Source: Rhizoctonia solani (Eukaryota > Basidiomycota > Agaricomycetes > Cantharellales > Ceratobasidiaceae). From it: a stretch of 64,000 bases of DNA. The stretch's first letter is position 1. Every line of letters starts with the position of its first letter. The stretch covers positions 62,001 through 126,000 of the forward strand of contig NC_057375.1 in assembly GCF_016906535.1 (NCBI RefSeq). Direction: 5' to 3'. Shown here piece after piece: positions 48,332-59,800 of this stretch. A program made the translations under genes and the position numbers. The notes beneath the pieces were generated by a model. That model was not told where the DNA came from. It saw only the letters and a program-made list of their open reading frames with translations, and ran no database searches.

Positions 48332-51300
48332 GGGTACCTGCCGCCGCGCGCAAGGACCCCAAGGACTCTGGCTCATGTATCGAAATCTGTAATATATCCA
48401 GTAGTAAAATGTCACCACTATTCACCATTTTGATCAGACCAGAGAAAAAAGCGGAACCACTAGAAGTCCTGATAGATTCAGGCGCCACCTCATCTTTCCT
48501 CCACCCCTGCACCGCGGAACTACTTTGCCTCCCACTCATTGATCTTCCTACGCCCCGTACCGTTACTATGCTTGATGGGTCGAGCCCCCAGGCAGGCAAA
48601 ATCTGGAAGAAGGCAATCCTGACCTTCTCCTTTGATGGCAAGAAAATGACAGAAACCTTCCTTATATGTAACACAGGTTCTCACGCTGCTATCTTGGGAT
48701 TGAAATGGTTGGATGCCCACAACCCAGAAATTGATTGGAACATGCGCACCCTTACCTTCCCTCATTCACCACCAGAACACGTGGCCATTGCCAAAGAAGA
48801 GGAAGCTGACAAAAACCCCCTTGAAGGAGTACCCCCAGAATACCATCAGTACGCCAAGGTATTTGGGGAGGAAGAATTCAACAAGCTTCCCCCACACCGG
48901 CATTACGACATTGGGATTGAACTCACGGAGGAGGGCCCCCTTAACTCCCCCCTCTATAGTATGACTGATGCCGAGTCCGCTACGCTCAAGGACTGGCTCA
49001 GGGACAAACTCAAAGCTGGGAAAATTTGCCCCAGCAAGTCATCCATTAGCTCCCCCGTCATGTTTGTTCCCAAAAAAGATGGTTCCCGCCGCTTGGTTGT
49101 TGACTACCGTCGTCTCAACAACCGGACTAAGAAGAACGTCTACCCGCTACCCCGTCCTGACGACCTTATGGCCCAACTCTGCGGCGCTAAGGTATTCACC
49201 AAACTGGACCTAAGATGGGGTTACAACAACGTCCGTGTCAAAGAAGGTGACAAATGGAAAACCGCCTTCCAAACCAAGTACGGCCTTTACGAGTCCCTGG
49301 TAATGACTTTTGGTTTAACAAATGCCCCCGCTGCCTTCCAGCACTTCATGAACGAACTGTTCAAGGACTTATTGGATGTATGCGTCATCATCTACCTTGA
49401 TGACATCCTCATTTACTCTAAGGATGACGCTTCTCACACCCAGCATGTCCATGAAGTCTTACAACGCCTTATGGAAAATCAACTATTCTGTAAGGCCTTG
49501 AAGTGCACCTTCCACGTGACATCTGTGGAATACCTGGGGATTATAGTCTCGGATATAGGCTTTAGTCTGGATAAGCTCAAAATCCAGGCTGTCCAAGAAT
49601 GGCCTATTCCTACCAAAGTCAAAGAGGTTCAGTCGTTCCTGGGATTTGCCAACTTCCTCCGTCAATTTGTTGCCAACTTCAGCCACATGGCTAGGCCGTT
49701 ACACAACCTAGTCAAGAAGGACACTCCTTGGAAATGGGAAACAAAGGAACAAGAAGCTTTCCAAGGGTTGAAGGACGCAATTACCAATGCCCCTGTACTC
49801 TGCCACGCGGACCCTACCAAACCCTACTTCTTAGAAACAGACGCCTCAGGAGCTGCACTGGGGTCCATACTGAGTCAACGCCAAGAAGACGGCCGATTAC
49901 ACCCACTCGGTTTCCTGTCAGAATTGTTTAAAGGAGCGGAGCAAAACTACAATATGCATGACAAAGAGCTACTAGCAATCATCCGCTCTTTTGAGTACTG
50001 GCGCATCTTTCTGGAAGGAACCCTGCATCCTATCACCGTGTTCACCGACCATAGGAACTTGGAATACTGGAAGGAATCTAGGACATTCAACCGCCGCCAC
50101 GCACGTTGGCATCTCCTCCTGGCAGGCTACAACTTCCAAATTGTATATAGACCCGGGAAACAGTCAGGGAAGCCGGACGCCTTATCACGACAATCAGACC
50201 ATGCCAATATCCCACCGGAACCCCAGTCCATGCTACCAGAAACCACATTTGCCAACGTCGCCTTGGTAACCCCTGAGAAGGAGCTACAGCGCCAGATTGA
50301 GGTATCCCTTGATCAGGATGAATCACTGGAGGAGATCCTCCAATTCCTCCAGAACAAATCCAGGGCGCCCCCTTCCATCAAACGGGCGTTCAAGGACTAC
50401 AAAATGGAAGCTGGCCTGTTGTTCTACCAGGGAAGGATTGTGGTACCAGATGTTGGGACCTTGCGGACAGACCTCCTACGCATCTACCATGATAGCCCCT
50501 TGTCAGGACACCCAGGGAGACAAAGAACCCTGGAACTAATCTCACGCGTCTACTATTGGCCGGGTATCCGGGCCGACACTTATTGGCATGTAGACTCCTG
50601 CGAGACCTGCCAGCGGATAAGGAAACCAAAATACTCCTCAATTCCACCTCAGCCTCTAGAACTCCCATCACGCCCGTGGCAACATGTGTCATACGACATG
50701 ATAGTGGATCTGCCCAAAGACGGAAGTAACAACTCTATCCTGGTTATTGTGGATAGCTTTACCAAATACGTAATCCTGGTAGAGTGTTCCAAAAAGCTGA
50801 AAGCCCCGGAGCTAGCGGACCTATTCCTGCGCCATGTATGGAAACGCTACGGCATGCCCAAGAAGACAGTATCAGACCGCGGACGGGTTTTCAATAACAA
50901 ATTCCTGAAGGCCCTGTACCAACGCCTGGGAATAGACCCCCACTTCTCTTTGGCCTACCATCCTCAAAGTGACGGGCAGACGGAACGCGTGAATCCCACG
51001 ATTGAACACTTCTTACGGGCCTACTCAGGGGTAAACCAGAAAGACTGGGTCAAGTGGTTACCAATGGCGGAATTTGCCTACAACAACGCGGTACATAGCT
51101 CAACAGGCAAATCCCCTTTTAAGGCACTATACGGTTGGGAACCTTCCTTAACCCCGAGTAACGTCCCAACGGACATCCCTGAGGCAGACAATCTAGCAAC
51201 CCAGATAGAAGCACAATGGCGGGAAATAGAAGCGGCACTCCGGCAATCAAAGATGCGTATGGTGGCCGGAGAAGTGGGAGAACCCCTTGAGTTTGAAATT

Positions 51301-51759
51301 GGAGAAGAAGCCTGGCTAGACGCCAAAAACGTGAAGCTAAAGACCCTGAGTCCCAAGCTAACTGAACAACGCCTAGGCCCCTTCAAAGTAACCAAGAGAA
51401 TCTCCGACAGAGCATATCGCCTAGAACTTCCGCCAACCATGAGAATCCACAATGTTTTCTACGTAGGACTGCTGTCAAAAGTCAAGAGGGACAAAAAGCG
51501 CAACTTTGAGAACCGGCCTCCACCTGTCACCGTGGATGGAGAAGAAGAATACGAGGTCAAAGGGATCACAGACATGGAAGAAAGGAACGGGAAGTGGTTT
51601 TTTAGGGTAAAATGGAAAGGCTACGGATCAGAGGAGAATACCTGGGAACCAAGGGAGAACCTCAAAAACGCCGAAAAAATCCTAGAAAAATTTGAAAAAG
51701 AAATGAAAAAGAAGGCCCTTGGCGCTGCCAAGGCCCTTAGAGGGGGGGCAGTGTCTTAG
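48325..51759 (+). CDS. Family E pol: protease, RT, RNase H, integrase, chromodomain
   Basis: The frame reads 1144 residues from the proposed -1 shift; an internal ATG at 48409 is another possible start. Protease DSGATSSFLHP lies near 48475-48508. RT has the catalytic YLDD at 49393-49404. RNase H shows ETDASG, HDKELLAI and TDHRNLEY (49830-50070). Integrase has the HHCC zinc region (about 50488-50625) and core with DMIVDLP, VSDRG and DGQTERVN, so D, D and E are all present. The C-terminal chromodomain (WFFRVKWKGYGSEENTWEP, about 51597-51653) would target insertion to marked chromatin. No internal stop or frame change is seen. Confidence 0.95.
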   Translation, partial: RLRVPAAARKDPKDSGSCIEICNISSSKMSPLFTILIRPEKKAEPLEVLIDSGATSSFLHPCTAELLCLPLIDLPTPRTVTMLDGSSPQAGKIWKKAILTFSFDGKKMTETFLICNTGSHAAILGLKWLDAHNPEIDWNMRTLTFPHSPPEHVAIAKEEEADKNPLEGVPPEYHQYAKVFGEEEFNKLPPHRHYDIGIELTEEGPLNSPLYSMTDAESATLKDWLRDKLKAGKICPSKSSISSPVMFVPKKDGSRRLVVDYRRLNNRTKKNVYPLPRPDDLMAQLCGAKVFTKLDLRWGYNNVRVKEGDKWKTAFQTKYGLYESLVMTFGLTNAPAAFQHFMNELFKDLLDVCVIIYLDDILIYSKDDASHTQHVHEVLQRLMENQLFCKALKCTFHVTSVEYLGIIVSDIGFSLDKLKIQAVQEWPIPTKVKEVQSFLGFANFLRQFVANFSHMARPLHNLVKKDTPWKWETKEQEAFQGLKDAITNAPVLCHADPTKPYFLETDASGAALGSILSQRQEDGRLHPLGFLSELFKGAEQNYNMHDKELLAIIRSFEYWRIFLEGTLHPITVFTDHRNLEYWKESRTFNRRHARWHLLLAGYNFQIVYRPGKQSGKPDALSRQSDHANIPPEPQSMLPETTFANVALVTPEKELQRQIEVSLDQDESLEEILQFLQNKSRAPPSIKRAFKDYKMEAGLLFYQGRIVVPDVGTLRTDLLRIYHDSPLSGHPGRQRTLELISRVYYWPGIRADTYWHVDSCETCQRIRKPKYSSIPPQPLELPSRPWQHVSYDMIVDLPKDGSNNSILVIVDSFTKYVILVECSKKLKAPELADLFLRHVWKRYGMPKKTVSDRGRVFNNKFLKALYQRLGIDPHFSLAYHPQSDGQTERVNPTIEHFLRAYSGVNQKDWVKWLPMAEFAYNNAVHSSTGKSPFKALYGWEPSLTPSNVPTDIPEADNLATQIEAQWREIEAALRQSKMRMVAGEVGEPLEFEIGEEAWLDAKNVKLKTLSPKLTEQRLGPFKVTKRISDRAYRLELPPTMRIHNVFYVGLLSKVKRDKKRNFENRPPPVTVDGEEEYEVKGITDMEERNGKWFFRVKWKGYGSEENTWEPRENLKNAEKILEKFEKEMKKKALGAAKALRGGAVS

Positions 51760-52323
51760 ACACACTTGATACCAGGGAATTTATTCCTATTTTCTCGATT
51801 TTAAACGAAGGCAAACGGACAACATTTTCGATCACGTGACTTCGGCGCTTATATCATACGCTAAGCGCCGAGCCACGTCCCCATCCGCGCTTACCTCAGC
51901 ACACGTAGCCACCTCCACCTGATGACATCACTATGACACGTCAGTGACACGTATGCATGAGTAAGGCCAACTGCGGAGCGGGGTTCTTATTTGATACAGT
52001 ATTTGATATGTTGCTTTTGTAATTAGCTAGCTTGTAGAATATATAAGGAGGCCAACTGACCATGGTAACACCCAGGTCGATTACCTCTTGTTGCATCCCA
52101 CACTGTACGAGGGCCTTACAGCCCAGTAAGCTACTTAGTTACACGCCTTAAGCGTTGTTCTTGCTGTACATACATAGCTTGCCGCCGCCTTACAGCGCGT
52201 GGTCATCATAGTTAGCTAGTCCGTCGTCGTAGGGTACCTCACCGCCGCCTTAAGCGGTTCACTGTATTAGTCACACGGCCACAAGCGCCCGCGCCCTCAA
52301 CGTCCTTACAGACGTCTAGGACA
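51752..52323 (+). repeat. Family E 3' LTR (572 bp)
   Basis: The same length as the 5' LTR. It begins TGTCTTAG after the polypurine tract and ends TAGGACA before ATAAT. The end of the pol chromodomain frame overlaps its first bases. Confidence 0.95.
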
Positions 52324-52635
52324 ATAATGAGTCCATAAAAAATAGTAAAAATAGGAGAACAATTGTCCAAATCCAATGGTATAAGTCAAGAGGGTGTAAC
52401 ATCACCATAGACAGAGAAGAAGAATACAAGGTAGAAGACATCACTGATGCAGAAGAGAGAAATGGGAAGTGGTTCTTCAGGGTCAAATGGAAGGGCTACA
52501 GATCAGAAGAGAATACCTGGGAACCTTGGGAACCTTGGGAAAACTTGAAAAATGCAGGGAAACTTTTGAAGAAGTACAAAGAGCAAATGAAGAAGAAGGC
52601 CCTTGGTGCTGCCAAGGCCCTTAAGGGGGGAGCAG

Positions 52636-53806
52636 TGTTGTAGACACACTTGACACCAGGGAATTATTCCCATTTTCTCAAATTTAAACAAACTCAAACA
52701 GACAACATTTTCAATCATGTGACTTTGGTGCTTATGTCATACCCTAAGCGCCTTGCCACATCCCCCTCCATGCTTAGTCAGCAAATGTAGCCACCTCCAC
52801 CTCAACAACATCACCATGACACATAGGTGACATGTATGCATGAGTAAGGCTGCAGTCAGAGCAGGGTTCTTATTTTATGTGGTATTTGATATCTTCTATT
52901 TTGTAATTAGCCTAGCTTTAGAATATATAAGGAGGGCAATTGACCATGGTCATACCCAGGTTGATTACCTCTTGTTGCATCCACTCAGTGTACAAGGGCC
53001 ATACATCCCAGTAATTACTAAGTCAAATAGCTCACCACCACCTTAAGCAGTCTTCTTGTTGTACTCAGCCTTGTCTTTGCCACCTTAAGCATGCTTGTTG
53101 CTGTAGTGTAGTTAGTAGATGCCATACAATAGTTACTGTCCTAGACGTCTGTAAGGATGTCAAGGGGGCAGGCACTTGCAGCCAGATAAATCTAAGTAAG
53201 AGTTGCTTAAGGCAACAAGCAAGCTACCTACAACAACAACCAGCTATACTATGGTGACAAGATGCTGTATGGCACCAATGAGCTACCTAAGTACAATGGG
53301 AACAATGCTTAAGGCATGTAACTAAGTAATTTACTGGGTGTAAGGCCCTTGTACAGTGTGTGGATGCAATAAGAGGTAATTGACCTGGGTGTTACCATGG
53401 TTGGTTGGCCTCCTTATATATTCTAGGTACTAGCTAATTACAAATACAGGTGTGTGAGAAAAGAGGTGTTACATGTGAAATAAGAACCCCACTCTGCAGT
53501 TGGCCTTACTCATGCATATGTGTCACTGACATGTCATAGTTGATGTCATCAGGTGGAGGTGGCTATGTATGATGAGGTAAGCACAGATGGGGATGTGGCT
53601 TGGCACTCAGCATATGATATAAGTGCCAATGTCATGTGATTGAAAATGTTGTCTGTTTGACTTTGTTTAAATTTGAGAAAATCAGAATAAATGTCCTTGG
53701 TATATGTGTGTCTATGACAGTTACCAATGCCTTAAGCAGCTCCTCTCTACCTGTACCTGGCCTCAAGTGCCAACCCCCTTTGTTGTCCCATACAACATCT
53801 AGGACA
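52636..53806 (+). repeat. Diverged E-family LTR of the older relic, split
   Basis: Pieces 52636-53136 and 53725-53806 (583 bp together with one duplication copy) align with the E LTR, from TGTTGTAGACAC to TCTAGGACA. CpG sites are almost all lost. Confidence 0.75.
53137..53719 (-). mobile_element. E-family solo LTR, inverted (583 bp, TSD GTTAC)
   Basis: It begins TGTCCTAGACGTC and ends GTGTCTATGACA. GTTAC lies at 53132-53136 and 53720-53724. It sits within the LTR of the older E relic. Confidence 0.85.
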
Positions 53807-53829
53807 GTATATTTTGTTAGGGTGTAACA
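53807..53829 (-). repeat. Short remnant of an inverted family A LTR end
   Basis: The last bases GGGTGTAACA and those before them match the terminus of inverted A LTRs elsewhere in the window. Confidence 0.45.
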
Positions 53830-53963
53830 GTGCTTAATGGCTGGATAAGTTCTGGAGCACTTGCCTATGGAAGAGGGGGGACCCTGACTATTTATGTGTG
53901 TAGCCACAAAATGGAATCTTGCATAGTAGATACTACAAGCAAGGAAAATATTGCTTGCTACTG

Positions 53964-54962
53964 TGTTACACCCCTGAAACATATACCACTGGACTTGCAC
54001 ATTTTTTCTGTTATTTTTAGTATTTTTTACGGACCTGATATCTTTTGTTTTTTGATCACATGACCTTGGTGCTTATATATGCCAAGATGCTACTCCAAGA
54101 TGCCATGCCAAGGGTGCTTAGGATAAATCCATGCTTCTGCGCAGCCTGCAGCACACTTCTCTTTCACATGTAGGCTTCTATTCACACACACAGACCACAT
54201 GTATTTAGTATCCTTGCATGTATAAACAGCAGGAAAATTGCTTGGGGACCCCAAGTTGATTTTACCTTGTCTCACATCCTAGACAGGTTTCCAGTAGCCA
54301 GCTAAGTAGCTTGTCATGACCCATGCCTTTGCTGGCATGTCTCCTGACCAAGCCACCTACTAATAGGATATTCCACAGTCTTTAGAAGGCCGCATATACT
54401 CACATATATGCAGTCAGAACTGTCATTACTCTAAGGGCTCATGACTTAGAGACTGACAGTCCACCAGGGTCACATGACCTCCCCCCTCCAGTCCTTTATC
54501 AGATACTATACTAAACTACTATGGATTTGAGGTGGGGGGGGATGACATAATCTCTTCTATAATAATATTTATTCAGACCTTGCCCACGGGCTCCCTTAAC
54601 ATTGGCCCGCAGCTAGGGGGGCAGGGGGAGTGCAACATCCCCCAGCAATATATATTATTCATATATCACTGTGCATCACATATACTATATATATCTTTGA
54701 CAGTGGATATATATGGTAATAACCTTTCCAGATATGGGTTATGACATAGCTGGACCCTCAGATGTATATTTCACTCACCAGAAGCTACTAGCATCACACC
54801 TCCAGGCCTTAGGCCCCTACCCATTGCCACTCAGTAGACTCTTGCCACCTTAAGTGGTTAAATCAGTAGTATAGCCTTACATAGTTAGATTGTTACTGTA
54901 GTAGTACAGCCTTAAGCACCCATCCACTAGCATGTACCCAACCTTACAGTTGGTATACAACA
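53964..54962 (+). mobile_element. Family A solo LTR (TSD TACTG), carrying a D insertion
   Basis: It begins TGTTACACCCC and ends GTATACAACA. TACTG lies at 53959-53963 and 54963-54967. Without the D element and one duplication copy it is about 559 bp. Confidence 0.88.
54312..54746. mobile_element. D element: 435-bp LTR-like insertion (TSD TAGCT)
   Basis: It begins TGTCATGACCCAT and ends ATGGGTTATGACA, a 13-bp inverted repeat with one mismatch. TAGCT lies at 54307-54311 and 54747-54751. It has no coding capacity. TG...CA ends and a 5-bp duplication fit a solo LTR; the long inverted ends would also fit a small DNA transposon. Confidence 0.82.
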
Positions 54963-55204
54963 TACTGTTTATCTACCCAGCTGAATATATACATATTCAA
55001 ATGAGTAAGAAAACAGCATATATGCAGGGGATGTTGCACATTGAAGGTATTCCTGAGACTTAGAGATTTTACAAAGGTTACAATTGGAAAGAGTGGCCTA
55101 GAAAACCTTAGTTTGCATCTTTATCTCATATTATTTACTATAGTATTACTTGGGTAATTAATAAAATAAATACAGATTAATGGAGAAATGTCATATCCAT
55201 AACA

Positions 55205-55441
55205 CCCTTGGTCACTTAGGTTTAAGCAACATTAGTCCAAGGTACTATACATAAATGACCACCTGGAATTAACAGTTGCTAGACTATTTGTTAGGAGTTG
55301 TTTATTTCTGATAAACCTAGCATACATTCTGCATATATTCTGTGCACATATTCTCATTATTAATACTAGTTCTTACTTACTTCCATATACACTTTGTGTA
55401 TAGTAACTCTTTATTTCTCCTGTACTTGCACAACTCTTAAC
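55205..55441 (+). repeat. Family B LTR fragment, forward
   Basis: It matches the last 240 bp of the forward B LTR and ends CACAACTCTTAACA. It abuts the end of the inverted copy, so two B pieces meet head to head. Confidence 0.7.
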
Positions 55442-56819
55442 ACTCTGGCACTTTAGGGCTGGCTGGATTGCCTTGGGTGCTGCACAAGATTTTCACCAAG
55501 TCTAGTTAAGCACCAACACTTTGACCCCCTAAGCCCATGTCAACAGGTATCAATAGTCACATGCTAGGGTATGATTGTCAATATGCAACAACCATATCAA
55601 CCAAGTTCAACCCCCCAGGTGCTCACAATAGTCTCCTATTGTTCAGAGCTTTGGCTATGCAAATGACTTGTTTGGAAAATATTTGATGCTCTGCTAAATT
55701 TCAGGGATGCCCTTGCCCACTACCCACATCCAACATAAACTTTGCTTGAAAATCAAAGGCAAGCCAAAAGGGGTGAGTACTACCAAATATATTGGTCATA
55801 CATGTTACTGTGTTTGGTGTTCTATTGACAGGACTATACAACACAATCACCCTCAGCACTGGGTTGGACCATGTGGTGAGTACAATGTTATAGTCTTTGG
55901 CACTCCTGTCCTGGTGGTACTCAAACCAAGATTCTATACTGAATGGAAGCATAAAATTGTAACCACAGTAGCACGTTTGTCCTTGGAGCTACGGGGATGC
56001 ACAGTAGCTCGATCAATAGCCTTGAACTGAGGCTATTGACCGATATATAGCACGATCCCGCAGCGCCAGAATTGTAGGCGCCTCAGCAACTACAATTTGT
56101 GTTGAAAACATGGCACAAATCCTGAAATACTTGTATCTAAATCACTCATGTACAATACAACACACATAATATAATGATTTAATGTTTTGTTAATACTACA
56201 TTGTAATGAGTCTAAAACACATAATGAACTAATTGAGCTAAAAGTTGCTAATTTGGAGCTCTAGTTGGATTTCCAGTTTAATATCATGGTTGCCAAATCA
56301 AGCTAATTTAGGAGAGGAAGGTAAGGTACCTTGCTTATTTAGGAAGAGCTGGCTAAATCTACTATAAGCCCTGATTTAGTTTGAATTACCTTTGGAATTT
56401 TTTCCTGATGTACAGAAGGGTACATATTCTTGGGCATTCAACCCCTAGGGCTGGATTATTTATAGCTTTTGGATACACAGCAAAAGTGCAGACACACAGT
56501 GAATTTCTAGATGTAGAAAAATTGCACATTACATGCAGAGTCCTAGCAAGATCCAGCTAGTGCCCTTTTGAGTCCACATACCTAGCTTGTCTCTGCTTGT
56601 CTTCAAGCCATGGATTCTATTTTTCTGTGAACATATCTCAGTTAGATATTCAGACAGCCATAGAATGATGAAGGTAAGTCATATTACTTGCCAGGTTACT
56701 TTATTCAAGTCACACACCACATGCTCATTTCATTTGGCACTGCAGACCACTGGTATTGTATCAAGACATTTATTGAGGAGTATATAAACAATGATCTAAC
56801 TGTTGGTAGTGGACAATGC
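55442..56819. other. CpG-poor, probably transposon-derived DNA; nothing identified
   Basis: No recognisable domain is found. A 107-codon plus-strand frame at 55707-56030 has no detectable homology to known families by eye. A short CpG-bearing patch near 56000-56080 holds a 9-bp hairpin (TCAATAGCC with GGCTATTGA). I could not find repeat borders. Confidence 0.4.
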
Positions 56820-59800
56820 TTAATGAATACGTTTGCTCCATGGATGATAACACCCCGCCCACGCCTGCCCTACCTTTGATCCTTCGAGCTCTAACCTCAG
56901 AAACCCTGCAACAGCAATCCTGAGATCTTCTAGGGGGCAAAGGAGGCAAGCACGTAGCTCAGATGGCACCCATACTACTCGTCCTTTCTGCGACTCCATT
57001 ATCCATCCATCCTCATCGAATATCCACCTCTCAAGAGCTTTCTCACCACTACCATCAGAGATTGCCCCCTTTATGTCTATTAAAGCCTTATCAGCCATCG
57101 AGCCAGTGATACACAAACCAGGAAGACCCATACCTGCATTCGTCGACCCATGCTCCAGTGACTCTGCCTTGCAGCCCGACACATCCCAGAACTGGATTGT
57201 GCCGTCATCTGAACACGATGCCACATGTGAACCGTCGGGAGAGAACTGGACACATCGCACCCAATCAGTGTGTCCTCTCAGAGGACCGAGTGTCAACTTG
57301 CCGGTCTGCCCATCCCACACACGCACAGTGCGATCGTCGGAACTCGATGCTACATAGAGACCGTCCAGGGAGATCGATACAGAGAGCACCAGATTATCAT
57401 GGGCCCAGTCGCGCTCGCCACAAACAACCAGCTGCCTCCCTGTCTGCCCATCCCATATTCGCACCGAATGGTCATGCGACCCTGACACAAAATGCATTCC
57501 GTCAGAGAACTCCATTGAGCGAACCCAGTCGTTATGGCCGTTGATTGTCTTGTCCAGTGCCCTGTCGCCATGTCGGTCCACCAGTTGTATCGCGCCATTT
57601 TCTGAGCCGCAAAGTACGTGTTGCCCGTTGGGAGATACCGCAACTGAGAAGATCCGGCTGTGTGCTTCGAGAAGCAGCGCCAGTTGCTGTCCAGTGCTGA
57701 CGTCCCACATTCGGACAGTGCCGTCATCCGACCCTGAGACGATCGCCAAGCCGTGTGGTAAGAATCGTACACAATTTACTGTCCTGCTATGGCCGCGCAT
57801 TGGTCCGTGTATGTCCTTGCCGACGTGTGCATCCCAAATGTGCAGCGTGCTGTCATATGAAGCAGACGCAATGTATTGATCGTCCGATGAGTAGTCAACG
57901 CACGCAACCGCCGCTTTGTGGCCGCGCAGGGGCCCGAGCACCAGCTCACCCGTCTCGGTGTTCCACACATGTATTGTTCCATCCTGTGAGCCAGACACGA
58001 TTCGCTTTCCACTATGGGCGTATCGAATAGACCAGGTAGAAGAGGTGGAACCGGGAGTGGCCATTAGGCCAGCGTTGGTATCGACATTTTGCACATTCCA
58101 TATGCGTACAGTCCCGTCAGACGAGCATGAGAACAGGCGAGTGCCATCATGAGAGAACTTCACCCCGTTGACCCATCTTGTGTGTCCTTTGAGTGGCCCA
58201 AGGGCGACCCGACCAGTTACTGCATCGTATACTCGAATAGTTCTATCTGCGGATCCAGAGGCAAGTAATTTGCCGTTGGGTGAGAAGGTAATGGACAGCA
58301 CTACGGAGGAGTGACCTATGAGTGGTTCCAGCACGGTTTTCCCTGTTCGTGGGTCCCATAACCGAATAGTCCTATCGTCGGAGGCAGAAGCAAGGTGTAA
58401 GCCATCAGTGCTGTAGCACACTGAGCGCACCCAATCGGTATGACCCTTTAAGACTCGAACGGCTTGTCCGCCTGTTTGTATGTTCCACACTCGGATAGTC
58501 TTGTCGGCTGATCCGGATGCAAGGTGCGAGCCGTTGGGAGAAAATGCGACCGACCTGACCTGATTCGTATGACCCCTGAGTATTCTATGACTGCGGGTTG
58601 TATGTCGCGGTGGGTAGACGTACACGTCCCCACTCCTCAGGCCACATGCGACGCGAGACCCATCGACGGAGAATGCGATCGACAGGACACCTGAAACATC
58701 TTCTGGAAGCGGCGTTGAAATGGCTCCATTGCTTCCAGTATCCCACAGGTATAAGATACCCCCATCCTTAGCAAAGGCCACCTGAGTATCGTCAGGTGAC
58801 ATGACGATCAGCCATACATCCTGCGCGCGCTCGTCGGTGAGGCTGTGTACACTCTCGCCTGTCGTCGTATCCAGCATGTCGATCCCGGCATCGGTAGGTG
58901 CCATAAGTCGATTTTCGTTATCTGACAGACTGATCGACCCCACTGCTTCATTCGACACCTTCCAGGTAGCCATAAGTGCCAACTGTCGCCTGCCGATTGC
59001 CGTCCCTGTCGGCCGGACCAAATCAGACGTCCTTGGCATGTATGCGAGGGATATGGGTCTTGAGCGAGGCCAGAACGGAAGCATCGAAATGTATATGTGA
59101 GGCGTGCTTTGGCATACAGGGTGGTTGGCAAACACGGATACAAACTGCCATGCGTCGTGGGCTATCTGCGTTACGGCCTCAGGCGCGCCGTTTTTCTGTA
59201 AATCATTTGGTCTTACTCTTCACAGCCTCTTGTGTTTGTGACTATCACTTACCGCACACCATCTCTCTGCAGACTCGATTGTCTTTGTGCCCATACCATA
59301 CTGCATCGCGTTGGTTAGGTTTGAGACCTCCATCCACAGAAGCAGCTTTGTTACGAAAAAGTTACGGACCGCGCCCAGTAGTTTTGGGCTGTGTTCACTG
59401 CAGTCCAGGTGCGCCGACCAGTATCGGCATGCGTATGCCAGCCCAGGTGAGATAGCCCAAGCGACTCGTGCTTTTAGGTCTTCCACTTCATTATCCAATA
59501 AGTGAGATGATGGCAGTCTACAAATATTCATCTTCGGCTCGGCCTGATCAATCGCCCTCAAGCAGGCTTCAACTAGTTTCGCGTGTCGCGTTGTTCGGTC
59601 ACAGTAAAAGTCAACAGATCGGGTTGGGGAGAACATAAAGTCAGGAAACGATGCGTGTAGGGTAGTGACTGCACCAGTATCTCTCGGAACGTTCAGTACT
59701 GACCGCAGCGGCTGCAGCAGTCGATACACCTGTTTGACACTCTTCAGTCCGAGTAGATCTGCGATTGCGTCCAGGGTTATCGGCTCGAGTGCACATATAA

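Larger units (their letters stand above)
45897..52323 (+). mobile_element. Family E Ty3/gypsy chromovirus, apparently intact (6.4 kb, TSD ATAAT)
   Basis: Two 572-bp LTRs begin TGTCTTAGACAC and end GTCTAGGACA. ATAAT lies at 45892-45896 and 52324-52328. Gag and pol are open and in the -1 relationship, and all catalytic motifs are present. A polypurine tract (AGAGGGGGGGCAG) lies just before the 3' LTR. The LTRs differ at about 11 sites, roughly 2 percent, so the insertion is recent relative to its surroundings. It is related to the family A element and resembles the Tf2-like elements widely annotated in fungi. It may still be able to move. Confidence 0.95.
45410..52401 (-). mobile_element. Family A solo LTR, inverted, split by the E element (TSD TCACC)
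   Basis: The LTR pieces are 45410-45896 and 52329-52401, about 560 bp together. It begins TGTTGCAACTGC and ends GGGTGTAACA. TCACC lies at 45405-45409 and 52402-52406. Setting it aside restores continuous pol coding of the older E relic. Confidence 0.85.
45327..54000 (+). pseudogene. Older family E relic, 3' end only, split by insertions
   Basis: A pol C-terminal piece (45327-45409, FYVGLLSKVKRDKK) resumes after the insertions at 52407 with the chromodomain (NGKWFFRVKWKGY) and a polypurine tract (52621-52635), then its LTR (52636-53806). Everything between 45410 and 52406 is a solo A LTR carrying the intact E element. A second insertion, an inverted solo E LTR, splits its LTR. It is poor in CpG and has no upstream gag or RT, so the 5' part is deleted. 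The listed end includes flanking decayed sequence. Confidence 0.8.
53830..55204 (-). repeat. Family B LTR copy 4, truncated and split by an A LTR
   Basis: Pieces 53830-53963 and 54963-55204 match the downstream part of the inverted B LTR up to its ATCCATAACA end. The break carries the TACTG duplication made by the A LTR insertion. The first two thirds of this B copy are missing. Confidence 0.8.

Noticed and set aside
55707..56030. 107-codon frame in the second nest
   Set aside because: It is in CpG-poor decayed DNA with an overlapping antisense frame and no recognisable motif.
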